A stretch of 64,000 bases of DNA from positions 1,302,001-1,366,000 of the forward strand of contig CAWBXO010000004.1 in NCBI GenBank assembly GCA_963792785.1. Direction: 5' to 3'. Numbering within the stretch: position 1 is the stretch's first letter; each line of letters opens with the position of its first letter. The stretch comes from CAWIMX01 sp963792785 (GTDB lineage Bacteria > Acidobacteriota > Vicinamibacteria > Vicinamibacterales > CAVVIG01). Position numbers and translations under genes: made by a program. Shown here one piece after another: positions 1 to 7,443 of this stretch. A model generated the notes under the pieces. It ran no database searches, had not been told where the DNA came from, and was given only the letters and a program-made list of their open reading frames with translations.

Positions 1-2
1 CC

Positions 3-971
3 GGGATCGCGGCCAGCGCGATCGTGAACTATCCGCCGCTGTCGCAGATTCGCGTGGGCGTGCCGCTCGAGATCGAGGGGCAGGCCGCGCAGCCGGGAGA
101 CGAGCCGGCGGCCGCGCGCTTCTGGGTGATGTCGCCGGGGTACTTCACGGCGGCGGGGATTCGCCTGGACGCGGGACGCGACTTCACGGCCGCCGACAAC
201 GGGGACGCGCCGGGCGTGGCGATCGTGAGCGAGACGTTCGCCGAGCGGTACTGGCACACGGCCGACGTGATCGGCCGGCGCGTGACGGCGAAGTTCTCCG
301 GCAGCCCCACGTTCTGGATCCCGCGCGCGCGCAAGGGCCCGCTCACGGTCGTCGGCGTCGCTGCGGACGTCCGCGAGGATCCGCTCGAGCGCCCGGCCGG
401 CCCGCAGCTCTACCTTCCGTACGCGCAGAACCCGACCGTGGAGATCACGCTGATGGCACGCGTCGCGGACGGGCGGCGCGCGGAGGAGGCGCTCCCGGCG
501 ATGCGCGAGGCCGTGCGCGGCGCCGATCCGCAGCTCCCGGTCACCCAGGAGACGACGTTCGACGGCATCATGCGCGAGGCCTTCGCGCGGCCGCGCGAGA
601 TGGCGTGGCTCCTCGGCGCGTTCGCCGCGCTCGCCCTGCTCCTCGCGACGCTCGGCGTGTACGGCGTCATCGCGCACACGACGAGCGCGCGCGCGAAGGA
701 GATCGGCATCCGCATCGCCCTCGGCGCCTCGCCGGGCGACGTGGTGGCGCTGGTCGTCCGGCAGGCGGCCGGGCTGGCGGCGATCGGCGCGGCGATCGGG
801 ATCGGGCTGACGCCGATCGCGCTGCGCTTCGCGCGCGGGCTCCTCTTCGGCATCGGGCCGTTCGATCCCGTCACCCCGCTGGCGGTCGCGGCGCTCCTCG
901 CCGTTGTCGCGATCGCCGCCTCGCTCATCCCCGCCCTTCGCGCGGCCTCCGCACCCGCTCCGCGAACGTGA
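3..971 (+). CDS. ABC transporter permease (MacB/FtsX, ADOP-like), 5'-truncated by window edge
   Basis: This is the C-terminal half of a MacB/FtsX-type permease. The frame is open to the first base of the window, so the apparent GTG at 24 is internal and the true start lies upstream. The visible part is a periplasmic domain of about 190 residues (AARFWVMSPGYFTAAGI; QLYLPYAQNP), typical of the MacB-PCD fold. It is followed by three hydrophobic segments with the FtsX signature (KEIGIRIALGASPGDVVALV). In Acidobacteriota such permeases often occur as orphan duplicated permeases, and no ATPase is visible here. The last residues (LRAASAPAPRT) lack the usual D-P-x-x-x-L-R ending. A +1 shift near 955 would read HPLRER, so a small indel at the 3' end is possible. 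The family call is firm; the exported substrate is unknown. Confidence 0.8.
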   Translation, partial: GIAASAIVNYPPLSQIRVGVPLEIEGQAAQPGDEPAAARFWVMSPGYFTAAGIRLDAGRDFTAADNGDAPGVAIVSETFAERYWHTADVIGRRVTAKFSGSPTFWIPRARKGPLTVVGVAADVREDPLERPAGPQLYLPYAQNPTVEITLMARVADGRRAEEALPAMREAVRGADPQLPVTQETTFDGIMREAFARPREMAWLLGAFAALALLLATLGVYGVIAHTTSARAKEIGIRIALGASPGDVVALVVRQAAGLAAIGAAIGIGLTPIALRFARGLLFGIGPFDPVTPLAVAALLAVVAIAASLIPALRAASAPAPRT

Positions 972-992
972 TCGTGCAGCCGTCGCGATAGA

Positions 993-1553
993 ATGCCGCC
1001 CGTGCGTTCCCTCTGCGTGTATGCCGGCTCCGCCACAGGCGCCCGGCCCGAGTATGCCGAGGCGGCGCGCCATCTGGGCCGGCTGATGGCCGCGCGCGGC
1101 TGCGGCCTCGTGTACGGGGGCGGCGCCATCGGCTTGATGGGCGTCCTGGCGGACACGGTGCTCGCGGAGGGCGGGCGCGTGATCGGCGTCATCCCCGACT
1201 TCCTCGCCTCGAAGGAAATCGCGCACGCCGGTCTCACCGAACTGCTCGTCGTCGAGACGATGCACGCGCGCAAGGCGCTGATGGCGGCGCGCTCCGACGC
1301 GTTCGTCGCCCTCCCGGGCGGCCTCGGCACGCTCGACGAGCTGTTCGAGATGCTCACATGGGCGCAGCTCGGCCTGCACGACAAGCCGTGCGGCCTGCTG
1401 AACGTGGCCGGCTATTTCGACGACGTGGTCAGGTTCCTGGATCGGGCGGTGGCCGAGGGGTTCGTGAAGGCGCACCACCGCGATCGCATTCTCATCGACA
1501 CCGACGCGGCGCGCCTCCTCGACCGCTGCGAGTCTGGTAGGATTTCCGTATGA
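993..1553 (+). CDS. LOG-family nucleotide 5'-monophosphate phosphoribohydrolase (lysine-decarboxylase-like fold)
   Basis: The product is 186 aa, the usual length for the family. It has the N-terminal CVYAGSATG strand, the Rossmann glycine loop VYGGGAIGLMG, and the family signature PGGLGTLDELFE with the catalytic Arg/Glu context (MHARKALM before it). LOG proteins cleave cytokinin or other nucleoside monophosphates to base plus ribose phosphate. Many bacterial members are annotated as lysine decarboxylases without biochemical support. The ATG at 993 is the first start after the permease stop. The stop overlaps the next start as ATGA at 1550-1553, so translation is probably coupled to the FKBP gene. 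The bacterial substrate cannot be told from sequence. Confidence 0.9.
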   Translation: MPPVRSLCVYAGSATGARPEYAEAARHLGRLMAARGCGLVYGGGAIGLMGVLADTVLAEGGRVIGVIPDFLASKEIAHAGLTELLVVETMHARKALMAARSDAFVALPGGLGTLDELFEMLTWAQLGLHDKPCGLLNVAGYFDDVVRFLDRAVAEGFVKAHHRDRILIDTDAARLLDRCESGRISV

Positions 1554-2332
1554 GACTGCTGCTCGCCCTGCCGTTCGTGTTCGCCGCCGCCGCCGTGTTC
1601 GCCCAGACGCCCGCGCCGCCCGACGTGGCCGCGCCGCCCGCCGACGCGCAGAAGACGCCGTCGGGCCTGGCGTCGAAGGTGCTGACGAAGGGCACCGGCA
1701 CGGCCCACCCCTCGAAGACCGACGTGGTCACCGTGCACTACACGGGCTGGACGACCGACGGCAAGATGTTCGACAGCTCGTACGCGCGCGGCGAGAAGGC
1801 GACGTTTCCGCTGGACCGCGTGATCGCGGGCTGGACCGAAGGCGTGCAGCAGATGGTCGTGGGCGAGAAGCGCCGCTTCTGGATTCCGGAGAACCTGGCC
1901 TACAAGGGCCTGCGCGATCCGAAGGGCATGCTGGTGTTCGACGTGGAGCTCTTCTCCTTCGCGCCGTCGCCGACGATCCCGCCGCCCGACGTGAAGGCGC
2001 CGCCCGCCGACGCGACGAAGACGGCGTCGGGCCTGGCCTACAAGGTGCTGCGGCCCGGCACGGGCACGCGCCATCCGGCGGCGACGAGCCAGGTCACGGT
2101 GGACTACTCGGGTTGGACGACCGACGGGAAGCTCTTCGACAGCTCGATCACACGCGGCGAGCCGGCGACGTTTCCGCTGAACGGTGTGATCAAGGGCTGG
2201 ACCGAGGGCGTGCAGCTCATGGTGGAAGGCGAGAAGGCGAGGTTCTGGATTCCCGAGAACCTCGCCTACCAGGGCCAGCAGCCGCCGTACGGCTTGCTCG
2301 TGTTCGACGTAGAGCTGCTGCAGATCAAATAG
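1550..2332 (+). CDS. secreted tandem FKBP-type peptidyl-prolyl cis-trans isomerase (two domains)
   Basis: The 260-aa protein starts with a signal peptide (MRLLLALPFVFAAAAVFAQ). Two FKBP domains follow, at about residues 36-127 and 155-258. Each has the core YTGW/YSGW, FDSS, VI.GWTEGVQ and WIPENLAY..LVFDVEL elements that form the prolyl-isomerase pocket. The linkers PPPDVKAPPADATKT and PAPPDVAAPPADAQKT are near-copies, so the gene arose by internal duplication. It probably folds proteins in the periplasm. It starts inside the LOG stop codon (ATGA). It ends convergently with yceI, overlapping it by 8 bases at 2325-2332. Confidence 0.93.
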   Translation: MRLLLALPFVFAAAAVFAQTPAPPDVAAPPADAQKTPSGLASKVLTKGTGTAHPSKTDVVTVHYTGWTTDGKMFDSSYARGEKATFPLDRVIAGWTEGVQQMVVGEKRRFWIPENLAYKGLRDPKGMLVFDVELFSFAPSPTIPPPDVKAPPADATKTASGLAYKVLRPGTGTRHPAATSQVTVDYSGWTTDGKLFDSSITRGEPATFPLNGVIKGWTEGVQLMVEGEKARFWIPENLAYQGQQPPYGLLVFDVELLQIK

Positions 2333-2894
2333 CGAGGGCGGCCTGGATGTCGAGCGTCACCTTGACCTCGTCGCCGACGACCAGGCCTCCGGCTTCAAGC
2401 GGCGCGTTCCACGCCAGGCCGAAGTCCTTCCGGCTGAGCGTGATCGTCGTCTCGAACGCCGTCTTCTCGACGCCCCACGGATCCCGCACCGATCCCAGGT
2501 AGCGCACGGGCAGATCGATCGTCCGTTCCACGCCGTGAATCGTGAGCGGCCCGGACACGACGAATGCGTCGGGCGACGCGCTCGTCACGCGGCGACTTTC
2601 GAACGTGATCTGGGGATAGTGCTCGACGTCGAAGAAATCCGCCGAGCGGAGGTGCGTGTCGCGATCGGCCACGTTCGTGTCGATGCTCGCCGCTTCGATG
2701 CGGAACGCCGCCGTCGACGCGGACGGGTTCGCCGGATCGAAGGTCAGCGTCCCGGAGAACTCGCGGAACCGCCCCGTCACCCGCGAGAGCAGGTGGCGCA
2801 CGCTGAACAGCACTTCGCTGTGCGCCGGATCGATCGCGTACGTGCCCGCCGCCGCCTGTGTCGCCACCGCCGTCATCGTCTGCGTCTGTGCCAT
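2325..2894 (-). CDS. YceI-family lipid-binding lipocalin-like protein
   Basis: The product is 189 aa. The YceI pattern is clear: TYAIDPAHSEVLFSVRHLLS at the N-terminus, FREFSGTLTFDPANP, LRSADFFDVEHYPQITFES, and GPLTIHGVERTIDLPV. Members form a beta-barrel that binds isoprenoid or amide lipids. There is no obvious signal peptide, only a short hydrophilic leader MAQTQTMTAVATQAAAG, so it may stay in the cytoplasm. A strong ribosome site (GAGGAG) ends 6 bases before the ATG. A 12-base near-palindrome lies 33 bases upstream and resembles one in the marR promoter. The marR gene is directly upstream on the same strand, 81 bases away, so repression by that regulator is a reasonable inference. Confidence 0.93.
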   Translation of the reverse strand: MAQTQTMTAVATQAAAGTYAIDPAHSEVLFSVRHLLSRVTGRFREFSGTLTFDPANPSASTAAFRIEAASIDTNVADRDTHLRSADFFDVEHYPQITFESRRVTSASPDAFVVSGPLTIHGVERTIDLPVRYLGSVRDPWGVEKTAFETTITLSRKDFGLAWNAPLEAGGLVVGDEVKVTLDIQAALAI

Positions 2895-2926
2895 GGTCGT
2901 CTCCTCTGTGGTTAACCTGTGAACGA

Positions 2927-2938
2927 TTGACTAGTCAT
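2927..2938. promoter_or_regulatory. candidate MarR operator upstream of yceI
   Basis: TTGACTAGTCAT contains the perfect palindrome TGACTAGTCA. It matches TTGACGTGTCAA at 3435-3446 in the marR promoter at 9 of 12 positions, with the same TTGAC-NN-GTCA layout. Palindromes of this size fit a dimeric winged-helix MarR protein. Binding is inferred, not shown. Confidence 0.5.
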
Positions 2939-2975
2939 GTAATTGAGCCGATCGCGTCCTCGTGTCGCGGCTCGG

Positions 2976-3410
2976 TCAGGCATGCGCCGCCCTGGCGCGA
3001 TCCAGGAGGGTCACCAGCGCCTGCTGGTCCGCCCGGTTCAGCCCCTTCAAGCAGCGTTCGGCGCTCTGGACCACCGGCACATCCAGCGTGTCGAGCAGGC
3101 GCGTGCCCTCGTCTGTAATCCGGCACAGGTGGCGCCGGCGGTCCTTCGGGCACCGCTGCCGCCGTACCAGCCCCTTGGCCTCGAGCCGATCCAGGAGCCG
3201 CGTGATGCCCGGCGTCTGCTCGATCAGCCGGTCCGCCACGTCGAGCGTCGGCAGCTCGCCGCCCGCGCCGCGCAGGATCCGCAGCACGTTGTACTGCTGC
3301 GGCGTGAGCCCGTGCGCCTCCAGCAGTCCGGTTGAGAGCCGCATGAACAGGTCCGCGGTGCGGACGACGCCGATGAGCGCCTGCTCGGCCCGGGACGGTG
3401 TCGCCCTCAT
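2976..3410 (-). CDS. MarR-family transcriptional regulator
   Basis: The product is 144 aa from the ATG at 3410. The winged-helix core is clear: LTPQQYNVLRILRGAGGELP, then the recognition region PGITRLLDRLEAKGLVRR and the wing QRCPKDRRRHLCRITDEG, followed by a C-terminal dimerisation helix. A longer reading from a TTG at 3446 would begin inside the -35 box, so the ATG is preferred. The -10 hexamer ends 7 bases before that ATG, so the mRNA is probably leaderless. The gene lies just upstream of yceI and the two share a candidate operator. It is probably an autoregulated repressor of yceI. The ligand is unknown. Confidence 0.9.
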   Translation of the reverse strand: MRATPSRAEQALIGVVRTADLFMRLSTGLLEAHGLTPQQYNVLRILRGAGGELPTLDVADRLIEQTPGITRLLDRLEAKGLVRRQRCPKDRRRHLCRITDEGTRLLDTLDVPVVQSAERCLKGLNRADQQALVTLLDRARAAHA

Positions 3411-3417
3411 GTGAATT

Positions 3418-3446
3418 ACAATACCAATCATTAATTGACGTGTCAA
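3418..3446 (-). promoter_or_regulatory. marR promoter with overlapping palindromic operator
   Basis: Reading the minus strand, TTGACA (3446-3441), a 17-base spacer and TATTGT (3423-3418) form a near-consensus sigma-70 promoter. The palindrome TTGAC-GT-GTCAA at 3435-3446 covers the -35 box, as expected for an autorepressor site. The -10 box ends 7 bases from the ATG. Confidence 0.7.
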
Positions 3447-3480
3447 GTATTAAGCCGACCGCCCCTCGTGGCGGCCGGTT

Positions 3481-6003
3481 TCAGCGGCCCTGGCGCGGCC
3501 GCTCGGGGCGACGGCCTCCCGACGGCCGGCCCGATCCGGGGCCGGGGCCGGAGGCCGCGCCGGCCTTGCTGAAGATCAGCCGGCAGGCGCGATCGAAGCG
3601 TTCGGCGAGCGGACGACGGGCGGCGTCGGGCACGCCGGTGACGCGCGTCCAGTGCGCCTGGATCTGACGGGCCTCGTCGGCGGCGGCGCGCCACCGGCTG
3701 CCGTCGTCCCCTTTGCCGCCGATCGTGTTCGACGCGAGGCGTTCTTTCAGCTGGCGGGCGAGCCGCTCGGTCGGCGAGAGCGCGGCGTCCGCCGCGGCGT
3801 CGCCGGCGCCCGACGCCGATGCGGCGAGCTGTTCCACTTTCTCGCACAGCGTCTCGAGGCGGCGGCGCTTCGTCTCGGGGTCGAGTTCGGTGCCGGCGAG
3901 CGCGGAGGGCCAGCGGGCGATCACCGCGCCCCACGCGGCGGCGTAGCGATCGTCGAGCGCGCGGTCGCGGCCGCCGGCGGTGTGCGCCTGATTCCAGCGC
4001 GTGTCGATGCCGCGCAGGACCGTCGCCAGGTCCGCGGGCGGCTCGGCGGCCTCGCCGGCCGCGAGCTGCTCGAGCTCCTCGCAGACCGCGGCGCGCGCCG
4101 CGACGCGCTCGGCATGGGCGGCGTCGTGCCGATGGGTGTAGCGCTCGAAGAACGCGTCGCACGCGGCGCGGAAGCGGAGCCAGATGGCCTCCGACCGGGT
4201 CTTCTTCACCGGGCCGATCGTCTTCCACTCGGCCTGCAGCCCCTTGATCACGGCGACGGCCGCGTCCCAGTCGGTGGACTCGGCGAGCGCCTCGGCCTTC
4301 ACGCAGAGGGCGTCCTTCTTTGCGAGGTTGTCCACCCAGACGGCCTTGCGCTGCTTCAGGTCGTCGTTGCGGCGGCTGAAGAAGCGATCGCATGCGGAGC
4401 GGAAGCGCTCCCAGACCGCCTTTTCCTGGCCGCGCGACACCGGGCCGACGGCCTTCCACTCGGCCTGCAGCTTCTTGATCTCCTCGGCGGTCTGGAGCCA
4501 GTGCGTGGAGTCGGTGAGGGCCTCGGCGCGCTCGCAGAGGGCGATCTTCTGTTCGAGGTGGCCGGCGCGGCGCGCGGCCTGCCCGGCGAGCCATTCCTCG
4601 CAGCGCGGCCACACGCGATCGTGGGCGGCCTTGAAGCGTCGCCACAGGGCGTCGGCCTGGGCGCGCGGCACGTCGGCGGCGGCGCGCCACTGCTGCTGCA
4701 GATCGCGAATCGCGCCGAGCAGCGCCTCGGTGTTCGCTTCCGCCTCGAGCGCCTCCATCTTCGCGCACAGCTGTTCCTGCATGCCGGCGTTGACGAAGCG
4801 CTGCCAGTCGGCGGCTTCACGCAGCTCGAGTGTCCGCGGCGAGAGCAGGGCCTGCGCGGCCTCGAGGCGGCGGTGGAGCTCGGTGTGATCGTCGCGCGTC
4901 GGCAGCGGGGGCATCTGCGCGAGCGCGGCACGGACGTCGCGCAGCACGCGCTCGGCGGCTTTCAGGGTGAGATCCGTCTTCGCCGCGAGCGACTCGGCGC
5001 GCAGCGCGAGGTTGCGCAGCCGCGCCAGCGCGTCGCGCCGGTTCCGGGCGTCGGTCTCGGCCTGCGCGGCGTCGTCCGCGGCGGTGGTGTCCGCAGCGGC
5101 CGTCTCGACGGCGGGCGCCGGGGCGGCGGCGGGCTCGGCGGCCGGCGCCGGCTCGGGCACGACTGCGGCTTCTTGCACGGGCACGTCCTCGATCTTCGGT
5201 TCGTCAGCCGTCACGTCACTCACCTGCACGTCGGGTTCGGGGGCGGCCGCCGCGCGGACCGCGTCTTCGCGGGCACGGGCGTCCACGGCTCGGGCGGCTT
5301 CCTCGATCTGGCGCGCTTCGGCGGCCGCGGCCTCGCGCGCCCGCGCCTCGGCGGCGGCGCGCTCCTCGATCTCCCGGAGCCGCCCGCGCGCGCGCTTCGC
5401 CGCGTTCTTGTTGGTCGCGTGCGCCGCCACCTGCTCGAGATCCGCCGGCTCGGCGAGCCGGTCGAGCGCGGCGAGCGCCGAGTCGCGGAACTCGCTGTTC
5501 ATGGCCACGGCGACGATGTCGGCGCGATCCTGCAGACCGTCGAGCGCGGCCTGCCGCACCGCCTCGAGCGCCGCGTGCCGCGCGATCGAGCCGCGCCCGT
5601 GCGGCTCGTCGATGCGCGCGAGCGCGGCGAGCGCGGCGCTCTCGCGGAGGGCGCCCTTGGCGACCGCCGTGAGGGCCTTCACGTCGGCGAGCGCGGCCAC
5701 CGCCGCGAGGCTGTCGGCCTCGCTCACGTCCTCGAACACCTCGAGCGCGATGTCGCGCAGCATGGCGATTGCCCGGGCGCGCACGTCCTCGTCCGCCTCG
5801 GCGGACACAACGGCCGCCAGCGCGGCCGGGTCGAGCAGCTTCACGACGGCCGCCGCCCGCACGCGCGGGTCCTCGTCCTCGCGCGCCACTTCGGCGAGGA
5901 GCGCGCGATCCTCGAGCGGCACCTCTTCGACGAACGCGAGGCGGACCGCCGCGTCGGGATGCTTATGCGGGGAGCTGGTGCGAAACCGATCGAGGAGCGT
6001 CAT
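3481..6003 (-). CDS. HEAT-repeat / DUF349 repeat protein
   Basis: The product is 840 aa and has three zones. Residues 1-210 are HEAT-like helical repeats (EDPRVRAAAVVKLLDPAAL; ADEDVRARAIAMLRDIAL). Residues 205-320 are charged, Ala-rich and probably coiled coil or disordered (EERAAAEARAREAAAAEARQ). Residues of about 390-700 carry DUF349 repeats, recognisable by the pattern LQAEWK..GPV....E..W.RFR.ACD.FF, three of them clear. A further degenerate copy lies near the C-terminus (IQAHWTRVTGVP..RFDRACRLIF). The tail is basic and Gly/Arg-rich. DUF349 proteins have no settled role in bacteria. The start codon lies 41 bases inside the end of the upstream peroxiredoxin gene, so the two are probably co-transcribed. 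Confidence 0.9.
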   Translation of the reverse strand: MTLLDRFRTSSPHKHPDAAVRLAFVEEVPLEDRALLAEVAREDEDPRVRAAAVVKLLDPAALAAVVSAEADEDVRARAIAMLRDIALEVFEDVSEADSLAAVAALADVKALTAVAKGALRESAALAALARIDEPHGRGSIARHAALEAVRQAALDGLQDRADIVAVAMNSEFRDSALAALDRLAEPADLEQVAAHATNKNAAKRARGRLREIEERAAAEARAREAAAAEARQIEEAARAVDARAREDAVRAAAAPEPDVQVSDVTADEPKIEDVPVQEAAVVPEPAPAAEPAAAPAPAVETAAADTTAADDAAQAETDARNRRDALARLRNLALRAESLAAKTDLTLKAAERVLRDVRAALAQMPPLPTRDDHTELHRRLEAAQALLSPRTLELREAADWQRFVNAGMQEQLCAKMEALEAEANTEALLGAIRDLQQQWRAAADVPRAQADALWRRFKAAHDRVWPRCEEWLAGQAARRAGHLEQKIALCERAEALTDSTHWLQTAEEIKKLQAEWKAVGPVSRGQEKAVWERFRSACDRFFSRRNDDLKQRKAVWVDNLAKKDALCVKAEALAESTDWDAAVAVIKGLQAEWKTIGPVKKTRSEAIWLRFRAACDAFFERYTHRHDAAHAERVAARAAVCEELEQLAAGEAAEPPADLATVLRGIDTRWNQAHTAGGRDRALDDRYAAAWGAVIARWPSALAGTELDPETKRRRLETLCEKVEQLAASASGAGDAAADAALSPTERLARQLKERLASNTIGGKGDDGSRWRAAADEARQIQAHWTRVTGVPDAARRPLAERFDRACRLIFSKAGAASGPGPGSGRPSGGRRPERPRQGR

Positions 6004-6538
6004 GACGTGGAATACCCAGTTCGGCCAGCCTGGCCGCCACGGCCGGGCCCGAAGTCGCCGGATTCACCCGGCGATCGACGTCGAGGATGCGGCCGTCGGC
6101 GCCGATGTAAAACGTCCAGCGCGCCGCGAATCCGGACGGCCGTAAGACGCCGTAGGCGCGCGCCGCGGTGCCGCCCGGATCGCTCAGAATCGGGAACGTC
6201 GCGCCGAGGGCGCGCGCGAACTTTGCGTTGTCCTCCGGCCGATCAACGCTGGCGGCCACGTATCTTACGTTGAACGGCGCGAGTTCGGCGCTGCTCGCGC
6301 CCACAGATTTGCACTGCACGGTGCACCCGGGCGTGAAGGCCTTCGGAAACCAAGCAAGGACAACGGCTTGCCGCCGATCCAAAAAATCGGCCAGCCGGTA
6401 AATTTCCTGATCCGGCCCCCACAGTTCGAAGGCCGGCGCCGGATCGCCCGGCCGCAGGTCCACGACGGGACCGCCGCGCGGCGCGAAAAGCGTCCTGAAC
6501 AGCCCGACGGCAATCGCCTTCAGCGTGGCCAGGATCAT
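5963..6538 (-). CDS. peroxiredoxin, BCP/AhpC-TSA family
   Basis: The product is 191 aa from the ATG at 6538. The N-terminus is an unusual hydrophobic/basic leader of about 20 residues (MILATLKAIAVGLFRTLFAP), perhaps a membrane-associating helix. The thioredoxin-fold core follows: GDPAPAFELWG, then the peroxidatic motif FTPGCTVQC with Cys72 and a second Cys at 76, and FYIGADGRILDVDRRVN. It should reduce hydroperoxides at the expense of thioredoxin-like donors. The 3' end overlaps the DUF349 gene by 41 bases. The gene is divergent from the NUDIX gene, and the short space between them holds a small word repeat. Confidence 0.88.
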   Translation of the reverse strand: MILATLKAIAVGLFRTLFAPRGGPVVDLRPGDPAPAFELWGPDQEIYRLADFLDRRQAVVLAWFPKAFTPGCTVQCKSVGASSAELAPFNVRYVAASVDRPEDNAKFARALGATFPILSDPGGTAARAYGVLRPSGFAARWTFYIGADGRILDVDRRVNPATSGPAVAARLAELGIPRHDAPRSVSHQLPA

Positions 6539-6542
6539 TGAC

Positions 6543-6590
6543 CGCCCTTCCGCATTCCTGCATTCTTGCATTTCCGCCTTCGTGCATTTC
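6543..6590. repeat. short degenerate repeat of the word ATGCA(N)GAA
   Basis: The bases GCATTCCTGCATTCTTGCAT and the following GTGCATTT are four imperfect copies of a roughly 10-base unit. On the minus strand they read ATGCACGAAGGCGGAAATGC and continue AAGAATGCAGGAATGC. A related copy lies at 57967-57998. It sits between divergent start codons and contributes the GTG start of the NUDIX gene. Confidence 0.6.
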
Positions 6591-7229
6591 ACCGATCTCA
6601 TCGCCCGCCTCGACGCGGGACTGACCCGCCCCCTGCCCGGCCCCGCGGCGCACGCGATTGCCGAGCCGCGGCCACGGCGCGCGGCCGAGTCGGCCGACGC
6701 GCTGCCCCTGCGCGACGCGGCGGGCCTCGCGCTCGTCTGCCCGATCGACGGCCAGGCCCATCTGGTCCTCACCGTGCGGCACGCCGGGCTGGGGCGCCAC
6801 GCCGGCCAGGTGTCCTTCCCCGGCGGCGTGGTCGATCCCGGCGAGACGTTCGAGGCGGCGGCGCTCCGGGAAGCGCACGAGGAAATCGCCCTCCCCCCGG
6901 ACGCCGCGCGCGTCCTCGGCCGGCTCACCCCGATCGACATCGCCGTCTCCGGCTTCCGCCTCCACCCCATCGTCGCCGCCACGGACGCGCGGCCGGTGCT
7001 GGTGCCCGCCGACGCGGAAGTGGAGCAGATTCTTGAGGTTGCCTTCGACGAGCTGACCGATCCCGGGCGGCTGCGCCTCACCGAGCGGCGGCGGGGCGCG
7101 CTGGTCGTCGAGGCGCCCGCCTTCCTGGTCGGGGGCGTGGACCTCTGGGGCGCCACGGCCATGGCCGTCGCCGAGCTCCTCGTCGTCGCGGGCTGGAAGG
7201 GGCGCCGGCCAGGGCGATCTCCGGCGTGA
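6582..7229 (+). CDS. CoA-pyrophosphatase-type NUDIX hydrolase
   Basis: Starting at the GTG at 6582, the product is 215 aa. An upstream ATG at 6525 would overlap the divergent peroxiredoxin start and add 19 residues made largely of repeat, so it is less likely. The extended motif LGRHAGQVSFPGG (residues 70-82) is diagnostic of the NudL/YeaB CoA-pyrophosphatase group. It leads straight into the Nudix box, with E88, R96-E97 and E100-E101 present. The box ends EEIAL, with Ala in place of the usual Gly. The predicted reaction is hydrolysis of CoA or acyl-CoA to 3',5'-ADP and 4'-phosphopantetheine using Mg2+ or Mn2+. Confidence 0.9.
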   Translation: MHFTDLIARLDAGLTRPLPGPAAHAIAEPRPRRAAESADALPLRDAAGLALVCPIDGQAHLVLTVRHAGLGRHAGQVSFPGGVVDPGETFEAAALREAHEEIALPPDAARVLGRLTPIDIAVSGFRLHPIVAATDARPVLVPADAEVEQILEVAFDELTDPGRLRLTERRRGALVVEAPAFLVGGVDLWGATAMAVAELLVVAGWKGRRPGRSPA

Positions 7230-7443
7230 TTCCAGCGTGATCATGAATTCGTGCACGAACTGCACGCGATGCTCGTCACGGCGCAGTAAACGTCCTTAAG
7301 AGACACATGATGACGACCATTTCGTACCGAAAATACACGAAATCAGAGATAATGCAGACGTCGGCGTCGGCGCGCTATCATGCGCATTCCTAACCGGAGT
7401 TCCGCACGCCATATTGTTCGGTTGACGCCAAAAGGGGGACGCG
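7230..7443. other. glnN upstream region
   Basis: This 214-base non-coding stretch holds the perfect 12-base palindrome TTCGTGCACGAA at 7248-7259 and a -10-like GATAAT at 7348-7353 with no convincing -35 box. A good ribosome site (AGGGGGA) lies just before the glnN ATG. A clear NtrC or sigma-54 site was not seen. Confidence 0.4.

Noticed and set aside
3411..3446. TTG at 3446 as the marR start
   Set aside because: It lies within the -35 box of a good promoter, so it would not be transcribed.
6525..6581. ATG at 6525 as the NUDIX start
   Set aside because: It overlaps the divergent peroxiredoxin start and would add residues encoded by a repeat; the GTG at 6582 is preferred.
7248..7259. TTCGTGCACGAA palindrome as a nitrogen-control operator
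   Set aside because: It does not resemble NtrC, GlnR or other nitrogen sites I know, so no regulator is assigned.
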